Of a DNA stretch of 64,000 nt, positions 42,823-58,094 are shown in pieces; position 1 is the first letter of the stretch; each line of letters starts with the position of its first letter. The position numbers were made by a program, and so were the translations under genes. The stretch spans positions 310,001-374,000 of the forward strand of contig NC_063273.1 of the NCBI RefSeq assembly GCF_910591885.1, written 5' to 3'. The notes under the pieces are model-generated. The model made no database searches, had not been told where the DNA came from, and was given only the letters and a program-made list of their open reading frames with translations. The stretch comes from Bombus terrestris (lineage: Eukaryota > Arthropoda > Insecta > Hymenoptera > Apidae).

Positions 42823-45800
42823 CGTTGGACATCGTTGGACACCGTTGGACACCGTTGGACACCGTTGGACACCGTTGGACATCGGTGGACATCGTGGGAC
42901 ACCGTTGGACACCGTTGGACATCGTTGGACACCGTTGGACACCGTGGGACAACGTGGGACAACGTGGGACAACGTGGGACAACGTGGGACACCGTGGGAC
43001 ACCGTTGGACACCGTTGGACATCGTTGGACACCGTGGGACAACGTGGGACAACGTGGGACACCGTTGGACACCGTGGGACAACGTGGGACAACGTGGGAC
43101 AACGTGGGACAACGTGGGACAACGTGGGACAACGTAGGACAACGTGGGACAACGTGGGACACCGTTGGACATCGTTGGACAACGTGGGACATCGTGGGAC
43201 AACGTGGGACAACGTGGGACAACGTGGGACAACGTGGGACAACGTGGGACACCGTTGGACACCGTGGGACAACGTGGGACAACGTGGGACAACGTGGGAC
43301 AACGTGGGACAACGTGGGACAACGTGGGACAACGTGGGACAACGTGGGACAACGTGGGACACCGTTGGACACCGTGGGACACCGTTGGACACCGTTGGAC
43401 ATCGTTGGACACCGTGGGACAACGTGGGACAACGTGGGACATCGTGGGACAACGTGGGACAACGTGGGACAACGTGGGACAACGTGGGACATCGTTGGAC
43501 ACCGTTGGACACCGTGGGACAACGTGGGACACCGTTGGACACCGTGGGACACCGTTGGACACCGTTGGACATCGTTGGACACCGTGGGACAACGTGGGAC
43601 AACGTGGGACAGCGTGGGACAACGTGGGACAACGTGGGACAACGTGGGACAACGTGGGACATCGTTGGACACCGTTGGACACCGTGGGACAACGTGGGAC
43701 AACGTGGGACAACGTGGGACAACGTGGGACAACGTGGGACATCGTGGGACAACGTGGGACAACGTGGGACAACGTGGGACAACGTGGGACAACGTGGGAC
43801 ACCGTTGGACATCGTTGGACACCGTGGGACAACGTGGGACAACGTGGGACAACGTGGGACAACGTGGGACACCGTTGGACATCGTTGGACAACGTGGGAC
43901 ATCGTGGGACAACGTGGGACAACGTGGGACAACGTGGGACAACGTGGGACACCGTTGGACATCGTTGGACACCGTGGGACAACGTGGGACAACGTGGGAC
44001 ACCGTGGGACACCGTTGGACACCGTTGGACATCGTTGGACACCGTGGGACAACGTGGGACAACGTGGGACACCGTTGGACACCGTGGGACAACGTGGGAC
44101 AACGTGGGACAACGTGGGACAACGTGGGACAACGTGGGACAACGTAGGACAACGTGGAACAACGTGGGACACCGTTGGACATCGTTGGACAACGTGGGAC
44201 ATCGTGGGACAACGTGGGACAACGTAGGACAACGTGGGACAACGTGGGACACCGTTGGACATCGTTGGACAACGTGGGACAACGTGGGACAACGTGGGAC
44301 AACGTGGGACAACGTGGGACAACGTGGGACACCGTTGGACATCGTCGGACAACGTGGGACAACGTGGGACAACGTGGGACAACGTGGGACAACGTGGGAC
44401 ACCGTGGGACACAGTTGGACACCGTGGGACACCGTTGGGCACCGTTGGACATCGTTGGACACCGTGGGACAACGTGGGACAACGTGGGACACCGTGGGAC
44501 AACGTGGGACAACGTGGGACAACGTGGGACACCGTTGGACACCGTTGGACATCGTTGGACAACGTGGGACATCGTGGGACAACGTGGGACATCGTGGGAC
44601 AACGTGGGACAACGTGGGACAACGTGGGACAACGTGGGACACCGTTGGACATCGTTGGACAACGTGGGACAACGTGGGACAACGTGGGACAACGTGGGAC
44701 AACGTGGGACAACGTGGGACACCGTTGGACATCGTTGGACAACGTGGGACAACGTGGGACAACGTGGGACAACGTGGGACAACGTGGGACACCGTGGGAC
44801 ACCGTTGGACACCGTGGGACACCGTTGGGCACCGTTGGACATCGTTGGACACCGTGGGACAACGTGGGACAACGTGGGACAACGTGGGACAACGTGGGAC
44901 AACGTGGGACAACGTGGGACACCGTTGGACACCGTGGGACACCGTTGGACACCGTTGGACATCGTTGGACACCGTGGGACATCGTGGGACAACGTGGGAC
45001 AACGTGGGACAACGTGGGACAACGTGGGACACCGTTGGACAAGGTGGGACACCGTTGGACATCGTTGGACACCGTGGGACACCGTGGGACAACGTGGGAC
45101 ACCGTTGGACATCGTTGGACACCGTGGGACAACGTGGGACAACGTGGGACAACGTGGGACAACGTGGGACAACGTGGGACATCGTGGGACAACGTGGGAC
45201 AACGTGGGACAACGTGGGACAACGTGGGACACCGTTGGACAACGTGGGACACCGTTGGGCATCGTTGGACACCGTGGGACAACGTGGGACGACGTGGGAC
45301 AACGTGGGACAACGTGGGACAACGTGGGACAACGTGGGACAACGTGGGACACCGTTGGACATCGTTGGACATCGTTGGACACCGTTGGACATCGTTGGAC
45401 ATCGTTGGACATCGTTGGACACCGTTGGACACCGTTGGACACCGTTGGACACCGTTGGACATCGGTGGACATCGCGGGACACCGTTGGACATCGTTGGAC
45501 ACCGTTGGACACCGTGGGACACCGTGGGACAACGTGGGACAACGTGGGACAACGTGGGACAACGTGGGACAACGTGGGACATCGTGGGACAACGTGGGAC
45601 AACGTGGGACAACGTGGGACAACGTGGGACAACGTGGGACAACGTGGGACAACATGGGACAACGTGGGACAACGTGGGACAACGTGGGACACCGTTGGAC
45701 ACCGTGGGACAACGTGGGACAACGTGGGACAACGTGGGACAACGTGGGACAACGTGGGACAGCGTAGGACAACGTGGGACAACGTGGGACAACGTGGGAC

Positions 45801-48352
45801 AACGTGGGACAACGTGGGACACCGTTGGACACCGTGGGACACCGTTGGACACCGTGGGACATCGTTGGACACCGTGGGACATCGTGGGACAACGTGGGAC
45901 AACGTGGGACAACGTGGGACAACGTGGGACACCGTTGGACAACGTGGGACACCGTTGGACATCGTTGGACACCGTGGGACAACGTGGGACAACGTGGGAC
46001 AACGTGGGACAACGTGGGACAACGTGGGACATCGTGGGACAACGTGGGACAACGTGGGACAACGTGGGACAACGTGGGACAACGTGGGACAACGTGGGAC
46101 AACGTGGGACAACGTGGGACAACGTGGGACAACGTGGGACAACGTGGGACACCGTTGGACACCGTTGGACATCGTTGGACACCGTTGGACACCGTGGGAC
46201 AACGTGGGACAACGTGGGACAACGTGGGACAACGTGGGACAACGTGGGACAACGTGGGACACCGTTGGACACCGTGGGACACCGTTGGACACCGTTGGAC
46301 ATCGTTGGACACCGTGGGACATCGTGGGACAACGTGGGACAACGTGGGACAACGTGGGACAACGTCGGACACCGTTGGACAAGGTGGGACACCGTTGGAC
46401 ATCGTTGGACACCGTGGGACAACGTGGGACAACGTGGGACACCGTTGGACATCGTTGGACACCGTGGGACAACGTGGGACAACGTGGGACAACGTGGGAC
46501 AACGTGGGACAACGTGGGACATCGTGGGACAACGTGGGACAACGTGGGACAACGTGGGACAACGTGGGACACCGTTGGACAACGTGGGACACCGTTGGGC
46601 ATCGTTGGACACCGTGGGACAACGTGGGACGACGTGGGACAACGTGGGACAACGTGGGACAACGTGGGACAACGTGGGACAACGTGGGACACCGTTGGAC
46701 ATCGTTGGACATCGTTGGACACCGTTGGACATCGTTGGACATCGTTGGACATCGTTGGACACCGTTGGACACCGTTGGACACCGTTGGACACCGTTGGAC
46801 ATCGGTGGACATCGCGGGACACCGTTGGACATCGTTGGACACCGTTGGACACCGTGGGACAACGTGGGACAACGTGGGACAACGTGGGACAACGTGGGAC
46901 AACGTGGGACAACGTGGGACACCGTTGGACACCGTTGGACATCGTTGGACACCGTTGGACACAGTGGGACAACGTGGGACAACGTGGGACAACGTGGGAC
47001 AACGTGGGACAACGTGGGACACCGTTGGACACCGTGGGACACCGTTGGACACCGTTGGACATCGTTGGACACCGTGGGACAACGTGGGACAACGTGGGAC
47101 AACGTGGGACAACGTGGGACAACGTGGGACACCGTTGGACAACGTGGGACACCGTTGGACATCGTTGGACACCGTGGGACATCGTTGGACACCGTGGGAC
47201 AACGTGGGACAACGTGGGACAACGTGGGACAACGTGGGACAACGTGGGACATCGTGGGACAACGTGGGACAACGTGGGACAACGTGGGACAACGTGGGAC
47301 ACCGTTGGACAACGTGGGACACCGTTGGACATCGTTGGACACCGTGGGACAACGTGGGACACCGTTGGGCATCGTTGGACACCGTGGGACAACGTGGGAC
47401 AACGTGGGACAACGTGGGACAACGTGGGACAACGTGGGACAACGTGGGACAACGTGGGACAACGTGGGACAACGTGGGACATCGTGGGACAACGTGGGAC
47501 AACGTGGGACAACGTGGGACAACGTGGGACAACGTGGGACACCGTTGGACATCGTTGGACACCGTGGGACAACGTGGGACAACGTGGGACAACGTGGGAC
47601 ACCGTTGGACACCGTTGGACATCGTTGGACACCGTTGGACACCGTGGGACAACGTGGGACAACGTGGGACAACGTGGGACAACGTGGGACAACGTGGGAC
47701 AACGTGGGACAACGTGGGACATCGTGGGACAACGTGGGACAACGTGGGACACCGTTGGACAACGTGGGACACCGTTGGACATCGTTGGACATCGTGGGAC
47801 ACCGTTGGACATCGTTGGACATCGTTGGACACCGTTGGACATCGTTGGACATCGTTGGACATCGTTGGACACCGTTGGACACCGTTGGACACCGTTGGAC
47901 ACCGTTGGACATCGGTGTACATCGTGGGACACCGTTGGACACCGTTGGACATCGTTGGACACCGTTGGACACCGTGGGACAACGTGGGACAACGTGGGAC
48001 ACCGTTGGACATCGTTGGACACCGTTGGACACCGTGGGACAACGTGGGACAACGTGGGACAACGTGGGACAAGGTGGGACAACGTGGGACAACGTGGGAC
48101 AACGTGGGACAACGTGGGACAACGTGGGACATCGTGGGACAACGTGGGACAACGTGGGACAACGTGGGACAACGTGGGACACCGTTGGACAACGTGGGAC
48201 ACCGTTGGACATCGTTGGACACCGTGGGACAACGTGGGACAACGTGGGACAACGTGGGACACCGTTGGACACCGTTGGACATCATTGGACATCGTTGGAC
48301 ATCGTGGGACACCGTTGGACGTCGTTGGACATCGTTGGACACCGTTGGACAT
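42812..48352. repeat. HOR copy 3 (5,541 bp)
   Basis: Same part R as copy 2 (marker to CGCGGGACAC at 45,473 is again 2,661 bp). It is followed by only 1,340 bp before the second CGCGGGACAC (46,813), then the 1,540-bp closing segment. Relative to copy 2 it lacks 4,470 bp of the middle, which fits an unequal exchange. It retains CATGGGACAA at 45,653, matching 30,101 in the first copy but not copy 2. Private changes include CGTCGGACAC at 46,363 and CGTTGGACGT at 48,313. Confidence 0.87.
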
Positions 48353-48363
48353 CTTTTGGACAT
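48353..48363. repeat. 11-bp HOR marker unit, copy 3
   Basis: CTTTTGGACAT, 5,541 bp after the second marker and 70 bp after CATTGGACAT (48,283). It moves the register to unit starts ending in 4. Confidence 0.97.
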
Positions 48364-51123
48364 CGTTGGACATCGTTGGACACCGTTGGACACCGTTGGA
48401 CACCGTTGGACACCGTTGGACATCGGTGGACATCGTGGGACACCGTTGGACACCGTTGGACATCGTTGGACACCGTTGGACACCGTGGGACAACGTGGGA
48501 CAACGTGGGACAACGTGGGACAACGTGGGACACCGTGGGACACCGTTGGACACCGTTGGACATCGTTGGACACCGTGGGACAACGTGGGACAACGTGGGA
48601 CACCGTTGGACACCGTGGGACAACGTGGGACAACGTGGGACAACGTGGGACAACGTGGGACAACGTGGGACAACGTAGGACAACGTGGGACAACGTGGGA
48701 CACCGTTGGACATCGTTGGACAACGTGGGACATCGTGGGACAACGTGGGACAACGTGGGACAACGTGGGACAACGTGGGACAACGTGGGACACCGTTGGA
48801 CACCGTGGGACAACGTGGGACAACGTGGGACAACGTGGGACAACGTGGGACAACGTGGGACAACGTGGGACAACGTGGGACAACGTGGGACAACGTGGGA
48901 CACCGTTGGACACCGTGGGACACCGTTGGACACCGTTGGACATCGTTGGACACCGTGGGACAACGTGGGACAACGTGGGACATCGTGGGACAACGTGGGA
49001 CAACGTGGGACAACGTGGGACAACGTGGGACATCGTTGGACACCGTTGGACACCGTGGGACAACGTGGGACATCGTTGGACACCGTGGGACACCGTTGGA
49101 CACCGTTGGACATCGTTGGACACCGTGGGACAACGTGGGACAACGTGGGACATCGTGGGACAACGTGGGACAACGTGGGACAACGTGGGACAACGTGGGA
49201 CATCGTTGGACACCGTTGGACACCGTGGGACAACGTGGGACAACGTGGGACAACGTGGGACAACGTGGGACAACGTGGGACATCGTGGGACAACGTGGGA
49301 CAACGTGGGACAACGTGGGACAACGTGGGACAACGTGGGACACCGTTGGACATCGTTGGACACCGTGGGACAACGTGGGACAACGTGGGACAACGTGGGA
49401 CAACGTGGGACACCGTTGGACATCGTTGGACAACGTGGGACATCGTGGGACAACGTGGGACAACGTGGGACAACGTGGGACAACGTGGGACACCGTTGGA
49501 CATCGTTGGACACCGTGGGACAACGTGGGACAACGTGGGACACCGTGGGACACCGTTGGACACCGTTGGACATCGTTGGACACCGTGGGACAACGTGGGA
49601 CAACGTGGGACACCGTTGGACACCGTGGGACAACGTGGGACAACGTGGGACAACGTGGGACAACGTGGGACAACGTGGGACAACGTAGGACAACGTGGAA
49701 CAACGTGGGACACCGTTGGACATCGTTGGACAACGTGGGACATCGTGGGACAACGTGGGACAACGTAGGACAACGTGGGACAACGTGGGACACCGTTGGA
49801 CATCGTTGGACAACGTGGGACAACGTGGGACAACGTGGGACAACGTGGGACAACGTGGGACAACGTGGGACACCGTTGGACATCGTCGGACAACGTGGGA
49901 CAACGTGGGACAACGTGGGACAACGTGGGACAACGTGGGACACCGTGGGACACAGTTGGACACCGTGGGACACCGTTGGGCACCGTTGGACATCGTTGGA
50001 CACCGTGGGACAACGTGGGACAACGTGGGACACCGTGGGACAACGTGGGACAACGTGGGACAACGTGGGACACCGTTGGACATCGTTGGACATCGTTGGA
50101 CAACGTGGGACATCGTGGGACAACGTGGGACATCGTGGGACAACGTGGGACAACGTGGGACAACGTGGGACAACGTGGGACACCGTTGGACATCGTTGGA
50201 CAACGTGGGACAACGTGGGACAACGTGGGACAACGTGGGACAACGTGGGACAACGTGGGACACCGTTGGACATCGTTGGACAACGTGGGACAACGTGGGA
50301 CAACGTGGGACAACGTGGGACAACGTGGGACACCGTGGGACACAGTTGGACACCGTGGGACACCGTTGGGCACCGTTGGACATCGTTGGACACCGTGGGA
50401 CAACGTGGGACAACGTGGGACAACGTGGGACAACGTGGGACAACGTGGGACAACGTGGGACACCGTTGGACACCGTGGGACACCGTTGGACACCGTTGGA
50501 CATCGTTGGACACCGTGGGACATCGTGGGACAACGTGGGACAACGTGGGACAACGTGGGACAACGTGGGACACCGTTGGACAAGGTGGGACACCGTTGGA
50601 CATCGTTGGACACCGTGGGACAACGTGGGACAACGTGGGACACCGTTGGACATCGTTGGACACCGTGGGACAACGTGGGACAACGTGGGACAACGTGGGA
50701 CAACGTGGGACAACGTGGGACATCGTGGGACAACGTGGGACAACGTGGGACAACGTGGGACAACGTGGGACACCGTTGGACAACGTGGGACACCGTTGGG
50801 CATCGTTGGACACCGTGGGACAACGTGGGACGACGTGGGACAACGTGGGACAACGTGGGACAACGTGGGACAACGTGGGACAACGTGGGACACCGTTGGA
50901 CATCGTTGGACATCGTTGGACACCGTTGGACATCGTTGGACATCGTTGGACATCGTTGGACACCGTTGGACACCGTTGGACACCGTTGGACACCGTTGGA
51001 CATCGGGGGACATCGCGGGACACCGTTGGACATCGTTGGACACCGTTGGACACCGTGGGACAACGTGGGACAACGTGGGACAACGTGGGACAACGTGGGA
51101 CAACGTGGGACAACGTGGGACAC

Positions 51124-53803
51124 CGTTGGACACCGTTGGACATCGTTGGACACCGTTGGACACAGTGGGACAACGTGGGACAACGTGGGACAACGTGGGA
51201 CAACGTGGGACAACGTGGGACACCGTTGGACACCGTGGGACACCGTTGGACACCGTTGGACATCGTTGGACACCGTGGGACATCGTGGGACAACGTGGGA
51301 CAACGTGGGACAACGTGGGACAACGTGGGACACCGTTGGACAACGTGGGACACCGTTGGACATCGTTGGACACCGTGGGACATCGTTGGACACCGTGGGA
51401 CAACGTGGGACAACGTGGGACAACGTGGGACAACGTGGGACAACGTGGGACATCGTGGGACAACGTGGGACAACGTGGGACAACGTGGGACAACGTGGGA
51501 CACCGTTGGACAACGTGGGACACCGTTGGGCATCGTTGGACACCGTGGGACAACGTGGGACACCGTTGGGCATCGTTGGACACCGTGGGACAACGTGGGA
51601 CAACGTGGGACAACGTGGGACAACGTGGGACAACGTGGGACAACGTGGGACAACGTGGGACAACGTGGGACAACGTGGGACATCGTGGGACAACGTGGGA
51701 CAACGTGGGACAACGTGGGACAACGTGGGACAACGTGGGACACCGTTGGACATCGTTGGACACCGTGGGACAACGTGGGACAACGTGGGACAACGTGGGA
51801 CACCGTTGGACACCGTTGGACATCGTTGGACACCGTTGGACACCGTGGGACAACGTGGGACAACGTGGGACAACGTGGGACAACGTGGGACAACGTGGGA
51901 CAACGTGGGACAACGTGGGACATCGTGGGACAACGTGGGACAACGTGGGACACCGTTGGACAACGTGGGACACCGTTGGACATCGTTGGACATCGTGGGA
52001 CACCGTTGGACATCGTTGGACATCGTTGGACACCGTTGGACATCGTTGGACATCGTTGGACATCGTTGGACACCGTTGGACACCGTTGGACACCGTTGGA
52101 CACCGTTGGACATCGGTGTACATCGTGGGACACCGTTGGACACCGTTGGACATCGTTGGACACCGTTGGACACCGTGGGACAACGTGGGACAACGTGGGA
52201 CACCGTTGGACATCGTTGGACACCGTTGGACACCGTGGGACAACGTGGGACAACGTGGGACAACGTGGGACAAGGTGGGACAACGTGGGACAACGTGGGA
52301 CAACGTGGGACAACGTGGGACAACGTGGGACATCGTGGGACAACGTGGGACAACGTGGGACAACGTGGGACAACGTGGGACACCGTTGGACAACGTGGGA
52401 CACCGTTGGACATCGTTGGACACCGTGGGACAACGTGGGACAACGTGGGACAACGTGGGACACCGTTGGACACCGTTGGACATCGTTGGACACCGTTGGA
52501 CACAGTGGGACAACGTGGGACAACGTGGGACAACGTGGGACAACGTGGGACAACGTGGGACACCGTTGGACACCGTGGGACACCGTTGGACACCGTTGGA
52601 CATCGTTGGACACCGTGGGACATCGTGGGACAACGTGGGACAACGTGGGACAACGTGGGACAACGTGGGACACCGTTGGACAACGTGGGACACCGTTGGA
52701 CATCGTTGGACACCGTGGGACATCGTTGGACACCGTGGGACAACGTGGGACAACGTGGGACAACGTGGGACAACGTGGGACAACGTGGGACATCGTGGGA
52801 CAACGTGGGACAACGTGGGACAACGTGGGACAACGTGGGACACCGTTGGACAACGTGGGACACCGTTGGGCATCGTTGGACACCGTGGGACAACGTGGGA
52901 CACCGTTGGGCATCGTTGGACACCGTGGGACAACGTGGGACAACGTGGGACAACGTGGGACAACGTGGGACAACGTGGGACAACGTGGGACAACGTGGGA
53001 CAACGTGGGACAACGTGGGACATCGTGGGACAACGTGGGACAACGTGGGACAACGTGGGACAACGTGGGACAACGTGGGACACCGTTGGACATCGTTGGA
53101 CACCGTGGGACAACGTGGGACAACGTGGGACAACGTGGGACACCGTTGGACACCGTTGGACATCGTTGGACACCGTTGGACACCGTGGGACAACGTGGGA
53201 CAACGTGGGACAACGTGGGACAACGTGGGACAACGTGGGACAACGTGGGACAACGTGGGACATCGTGGGACAACGTGGGACAACGTGGGACACCGTTGGA
53301 CAACGTGGGACACCGTTGGACATCGTTGGACATCGTGGGACACCGTTGGACATCGTTGGACATCGTTGGACACCGTTGGACATCGTTGGACATCGTTGGA
53401 CATCGTTGGACACCGTTGGACACCGTTGGACACCGTTGGACACCGTTGGACATCGGTGTCCAACGTGGGACACCGTTGGACACCGTTGGACATCGTTGGA
53501 CACCGTTGGACACCGTGGGACAACGTGGGACAACGTGGGACACCGTTGGACATCGTTGGACACCGTTGGACACCGTGGGACAACGTGGGACAACGTGGGA
53601 CAACGTGGGACAAGGTGGGACAACGTGGGACAACGTGGGACAACGTGGGACAACGTGGGACAACGTGGGACATCGTGGGACAACGTGGGACAACGTGGGA
53701 CAACGTGGGACAACGTGGGACACCGTTGGACAACGTGGGACACCGTTGGACATCGTTGGACACCGTGGGACAACGTGGGACAACGTGGGACAACGTGGGA
53801 CAC
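51124..53803. repeat. Two tandem 1,340-bp segments within HOR copy 4
   Basis: Segment 1 is about 51,124-52,463 and segment 2 about 52,464-53,803. AGTGGGACAA (51,164/52,504) and the CGGTGT units (52,114/53,454) are both exactly 1,340 bp apart. The first CGGTGT unit reads CGGTGTACAT and the second CGGTGTCCAA, so they have diverged. Copies 1, 2, 3 and 5 have only one such segment. The junction sits where Tc-Tc-Tt could pair with Tc-Tc-CATTGG at the end of the HOR. Boundaries are good to a few tens of bases. Confidence 0.82.
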
Positions 53804-53893
53804 CGTTGGACACCGTTGGACATCATTGGACATCGTTGGACATCGTGGGACACCGTTGGACATCGTTGGACATCGTTGGACACCGTTGGACAT

Positions 53894-53904
53894 CTTTTGG
53901 ACAT
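53894..53904. repeat. 11-bp HOR marker unit, copy 4
   Basis: CTTTTGGACAT, 5,541 bp after the third marker and 70 bp after CATTGGACAT (53,824). It moves the register to unit starts ending in 5. Confidence 0.97.
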
Positions 53905-56900
53905 CGTTGGACATCGTTGGACACCGTTGGACACCGTTGGACACCGTTGGACACCGTTGGACATCGGTGGACATCGTGGGACACCGTTGGACACCGTTGG
54001 ACATCGTTGGACACCGTTGGACACCGTGGGACAACGTGGGACAACGTGGGACAACGTGGGACAACGTGGGACACCGTGGGACACCGTTGGACACCGTTGG
54101 ACATCGTTGGACACCGTGGGACAACGTGGGACAACGTGGGACACCGTTGGACACCGTGGGACAACGTGGGACAACGTGGGACAACGTGGGACAACGTGGG
54201 ACAACGTGGGACAACGTAGGACAACGTGGGACAACGTGGGACACCGTTGGACATCGTTGGACAACGTGGGACATCGTGGGACAACGTGGGACAACGTGGG
54301 ACAACGTGGGACAACGTGGGACAACGTGGGACACCGTTGGACACCGTGGGACAACGTGGGACAACGTGGGACAACGTGGGACAACGTGGGACAACGTGGG
54401 ACAACGTGGGACAACGTGGGACAACGTGGGACAACGTGGGACACCGTTGGACACCGTGGGACACCGTTGGACACCGTTGGACATCGTTGGACACCGTGGG
54501 ACAACGTGGGACAACGTGGGACATCGTGGGACAACGTGGGACAACGTGGGACAACGTGGGACAACGTGGGACATCGTTGGACACCGTTGGACACCGTGGG
54601 ACAACGTGGGACACCGTTGGACACCGTGGGACACCGTTGGACACCGTTGGACATCGTTGGACACCGTGGGACAACGTGGGACAACGTGGGACATCGTGGG
54701 ACAACGTGGGACAACGTGGGACAACGTGGGACAACGTGGGACATCGTTGGACACCGTTGGACACCGTGGGACAACGTGGGACAACGTGGGACAACGTGGG
54801 ACAACGTGGGACAACGTGGGACATCGTGGGACAACGTGGGACAACGTGGGACAACGTGGGACAACGTGGGACAACGTGGGACACCGTTGGACATCGTTGG
54901 ACACCGTGGGACAACGTGGGACAACGTGGGACAACGTGGGACAACGTGGGACACCGTTGGACATCGTTGGACAACGTGGGACATCGTGGGACAACGTGGG
55001 ACAACGTGGGACAACGTGGGACAACGTGGGACACCGTTGGACATCGTTGGACACCGTGGGACAACGTGGGACAACGTGGGACACCGTGGGACACCGTTGG
55101 ACACCGTTGGACATCGTTGGACACCGTGGGACAACGTGGGACAACGTGGGACACCGTTGGACACCGTGGGACAACGTGGGACAACGTGGGACAACGTGGG
55201 ACAACGTGGGACAACGTGGGACAACGTAGGACAACGTGGAACAACGTGGGACACCGTTGGACATCGTTGGACAACGTGGGACATCGTGGGACAACGTGGG
55301 ACAACGTAGGACAACGTGGGACAACGTGGGACACCGTTGGACATCGTTGGACAACGTGGGACAACGTGGGACAACGTGGGACAACGTGGGACAACGTGGG
55401 ACAACGTGGGACACCGTTGGACATCGTCGGACAACGTGGGACAACGTGGGACAACGTGGGACAACGTGGGACAACGTGGGACACCGTGGGACACAGTTGG
55501 ACACCGTGGGACACCGTTGGGCACCGTTGGACATCGTTGGACACCGTGGGACAACGTGGGACAACGTGGGACACCGTGGGACAACGTGGGACAACGTGGG
55601 ACAACGTGGGACACCGTTGGACACCGTTGGACATCGTTGGACAACGTGGGACATCGTGGGACAACGTGGGACATCGTGGGACAACGTGGGACAACGTGGG
55701 ACAACGTGGGACAACGTGGGACACCGTTGGACATCGTTGGACAACGTGGGACAACGTGGGACAACGTGGGACAACGTGGGACAACGTGGGACAACGTGGG
55801 ACACCGTTGGACATCGTTGGACACCGTGGGACAACGTGGGACAACGTGGGACAACGTGGGACAACGTGGGACACCGTGGGACACAGTTGGACACCGTGGG
55901 ACACCGTTGGGCACCGTTGGACATCGTTGGACACCGTGGGACAACGTGGGACAACGTGGGACAACGTGGGACAACGTGGGACAACGTGGGACAACGTGGG
56001 ACACCGTTGGACACCGTGGGACACCGTTGGACACCGTTGGACATCGTTGGACACCGTGGGACATCGTGGGACAACGTGGGACAACGTGGGACAACGTGGG
56101 ACAACGTGGGACACCGTTGGACAAGGTGGGACACCGTTGGACATCGTTGGACACCGTGGGACAACGTGGGACAACGTGGGACACCGTTGGACATCGTTGG
56201 ACACCGTGGGACAACGTGGGACAACGTGGGACAACGTGGGACAACGTGGGACAACGTGGGACATCGTGGGACAACGTGGGACAACGTGGGACAACGTGGG
56301 ACAACGTGGGACACCGTTGGACAACGTGGGACACCGTGGGGCATCGTTGGACACCGTGGGACAACGTGGGACGACGTGGGACAACGTGGGACAACGTGGG
56401 ACAACGTGGGACAACGTGGGACAACGTGGGACACCGTTGGACATCGTTGGACATCGTTGGACACCGTTGGACATCGTTGGACATCGTTGGACATCGTTGG
56501 ACACCGTTGGACACCGTTGGACACCGTTGGACACCGTTGGACATCGGTGGACATCGCGGGACACCGTTGGACATCGTTGGACACCGTTGGACACCGTGGG
56601 ACAACGTGGGACAACGTGGGACAACGTGGGACAACGTGGGACAACGTGGGACAACGTGGGACACCGTTGGACACCGTTGGACATCGTTGGACACCGTTGG
56701 ACACAGTGGGACAACGTGGGACAACGTGGGACAACGTGGGACAACGTGGGACAACGTGGGACACCGTTGGACACCGTGGGACACCGTTGGACACCGTTGG
56801 ACATCGTTGGACACCGTGGGACAACGTGGGACAACGTGGGACAACGTGGGACAACGTGGGACAACGTGGGACACCGTTGGACAACGTGGGACACCGTTGG

Positions 56901-58094
56901 ACATCGTTGGACACCGTGGGACATCGTTGGACACCGTGGGACAACGTGGGACAACGTGGGACAACGTGGGACAACGTGGGACAACGTGGGACATCGTGGG
57001 ACAACGTGGGACAACGTGGGACAACGTGGGACAACGTGGGACACCGTTGGACAACGTGGGACACCGTTGGGCATCGTTGGACACCGTGGGACAACGTGGG
57101 ACACCGTTGGGCATCGTTGGACACCGTGGGACAACGTGGGACAACGTGGGACAACGTGGGACAACGTGGGACAACGTGGGACAACGTGGGACAACGTGGG
57201 ACAACGTGGGACAACGTGGGACATCGTGGGACAACGTGGGACAACGTGGGACAACGTGGGACAACGTGGGACAACGTGGGACACCGTTGGACATCGTTGG
57301 ACACCGTGGGACAACGTGGGACAACGTGGGACAACGTGGGACACCGTTGGACACCGTTGGACATCGTTGGACACCGTTGGACACCGTGGGACAACGTGGG
57401 ACAACGTGGGACAACGTGGGACAACGTGGGACAACGTGGGACAACGTGGGACAACGTGGGACATCGTGGGACAACGTGGGACAACGTGGGACACCGTTGG
57501 ACAACGTGGGACACCGTTGGACATCGTTGGACATCGTGGGACACCGTTGGACATCGTTGGACATCGTTGGACACCGTTGGACATCGTTGGACATCGTTGG
57601 ACATCGTTGGACACCGTTGGACACCGTTGGACACCGTTGGACACCGTTGGACATCGGTGTACATCGTGGGACACCGTTGGACACCGTTGGACATCGTTGG
57701 ACACCGTTGGACACCGTGGGACAACGTGGGACAACGTGGGACACCGTTGGACATCGTTGGACACCGTTGGACACCGTGGGACAACGTGGGACAACGTGGG
57801 ACAACGTGGGACAAGGTGGGACAACGTGGGACAACGTGGGACAACGTGGGACAACGTGGGACAACGTGGGACATCGTGGGACAACGTGGGACAACGTGGG
57901 ACAACGTGGGACAACGTGGGACACCGTTGGACAACGTGGGACACCGTTGGACATCGTTGGACACCGTGGGACAACGTGGGACAACGTGGGACAACGTGGG
58001 ACACCGTTGGACACCGTTGGACATCATTGGACATCGTTGGACATCGTGGGACACCGTTGGACATCGTTGGACATCGTTGGACACCGTTGGACAT
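53894..58094. repeat. HOR copy 5 (4,201 bp, shortest complete form)
   Basis: It consists only of part R (2,661 bp, to CGCGGGACAC at 56,555) and the closing segment (1,540 bp). It equals copy 4 without the extra 1,340 bp. TAG units lie at 54,215, 55,225 and 55,305, at the same distances from the marker as in the other copies. Private changes include a Tc-type change in the string at about 55,815-55,835 and CGTGGGGCAT at 56,336. This is the simplest candidate for the basic HOR unit. Confidence 0.87.

Larger units (their letters stand above)
48353..53893. repeat. HOR copy 4 (5,541 bp, different internal layout from copy 3)
   Basis: Part R is again 2,661 bp (marker to CGCGGGACAC at 51,014). The 1,340-bp piece that separates the two CGCGGGACAC units of copy 3 is absent. 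Instead 1,340 bp of the closing segment is tandemly duplicated: AGTGGGACAA at 51,164 and 52,504, and a CGGTGT unit at 52,114 and 53,454. The total length therefore equals that of copy 3 by a different route. Private changes include CGGGGGACAT at 51,004. Confidence 0.87.
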
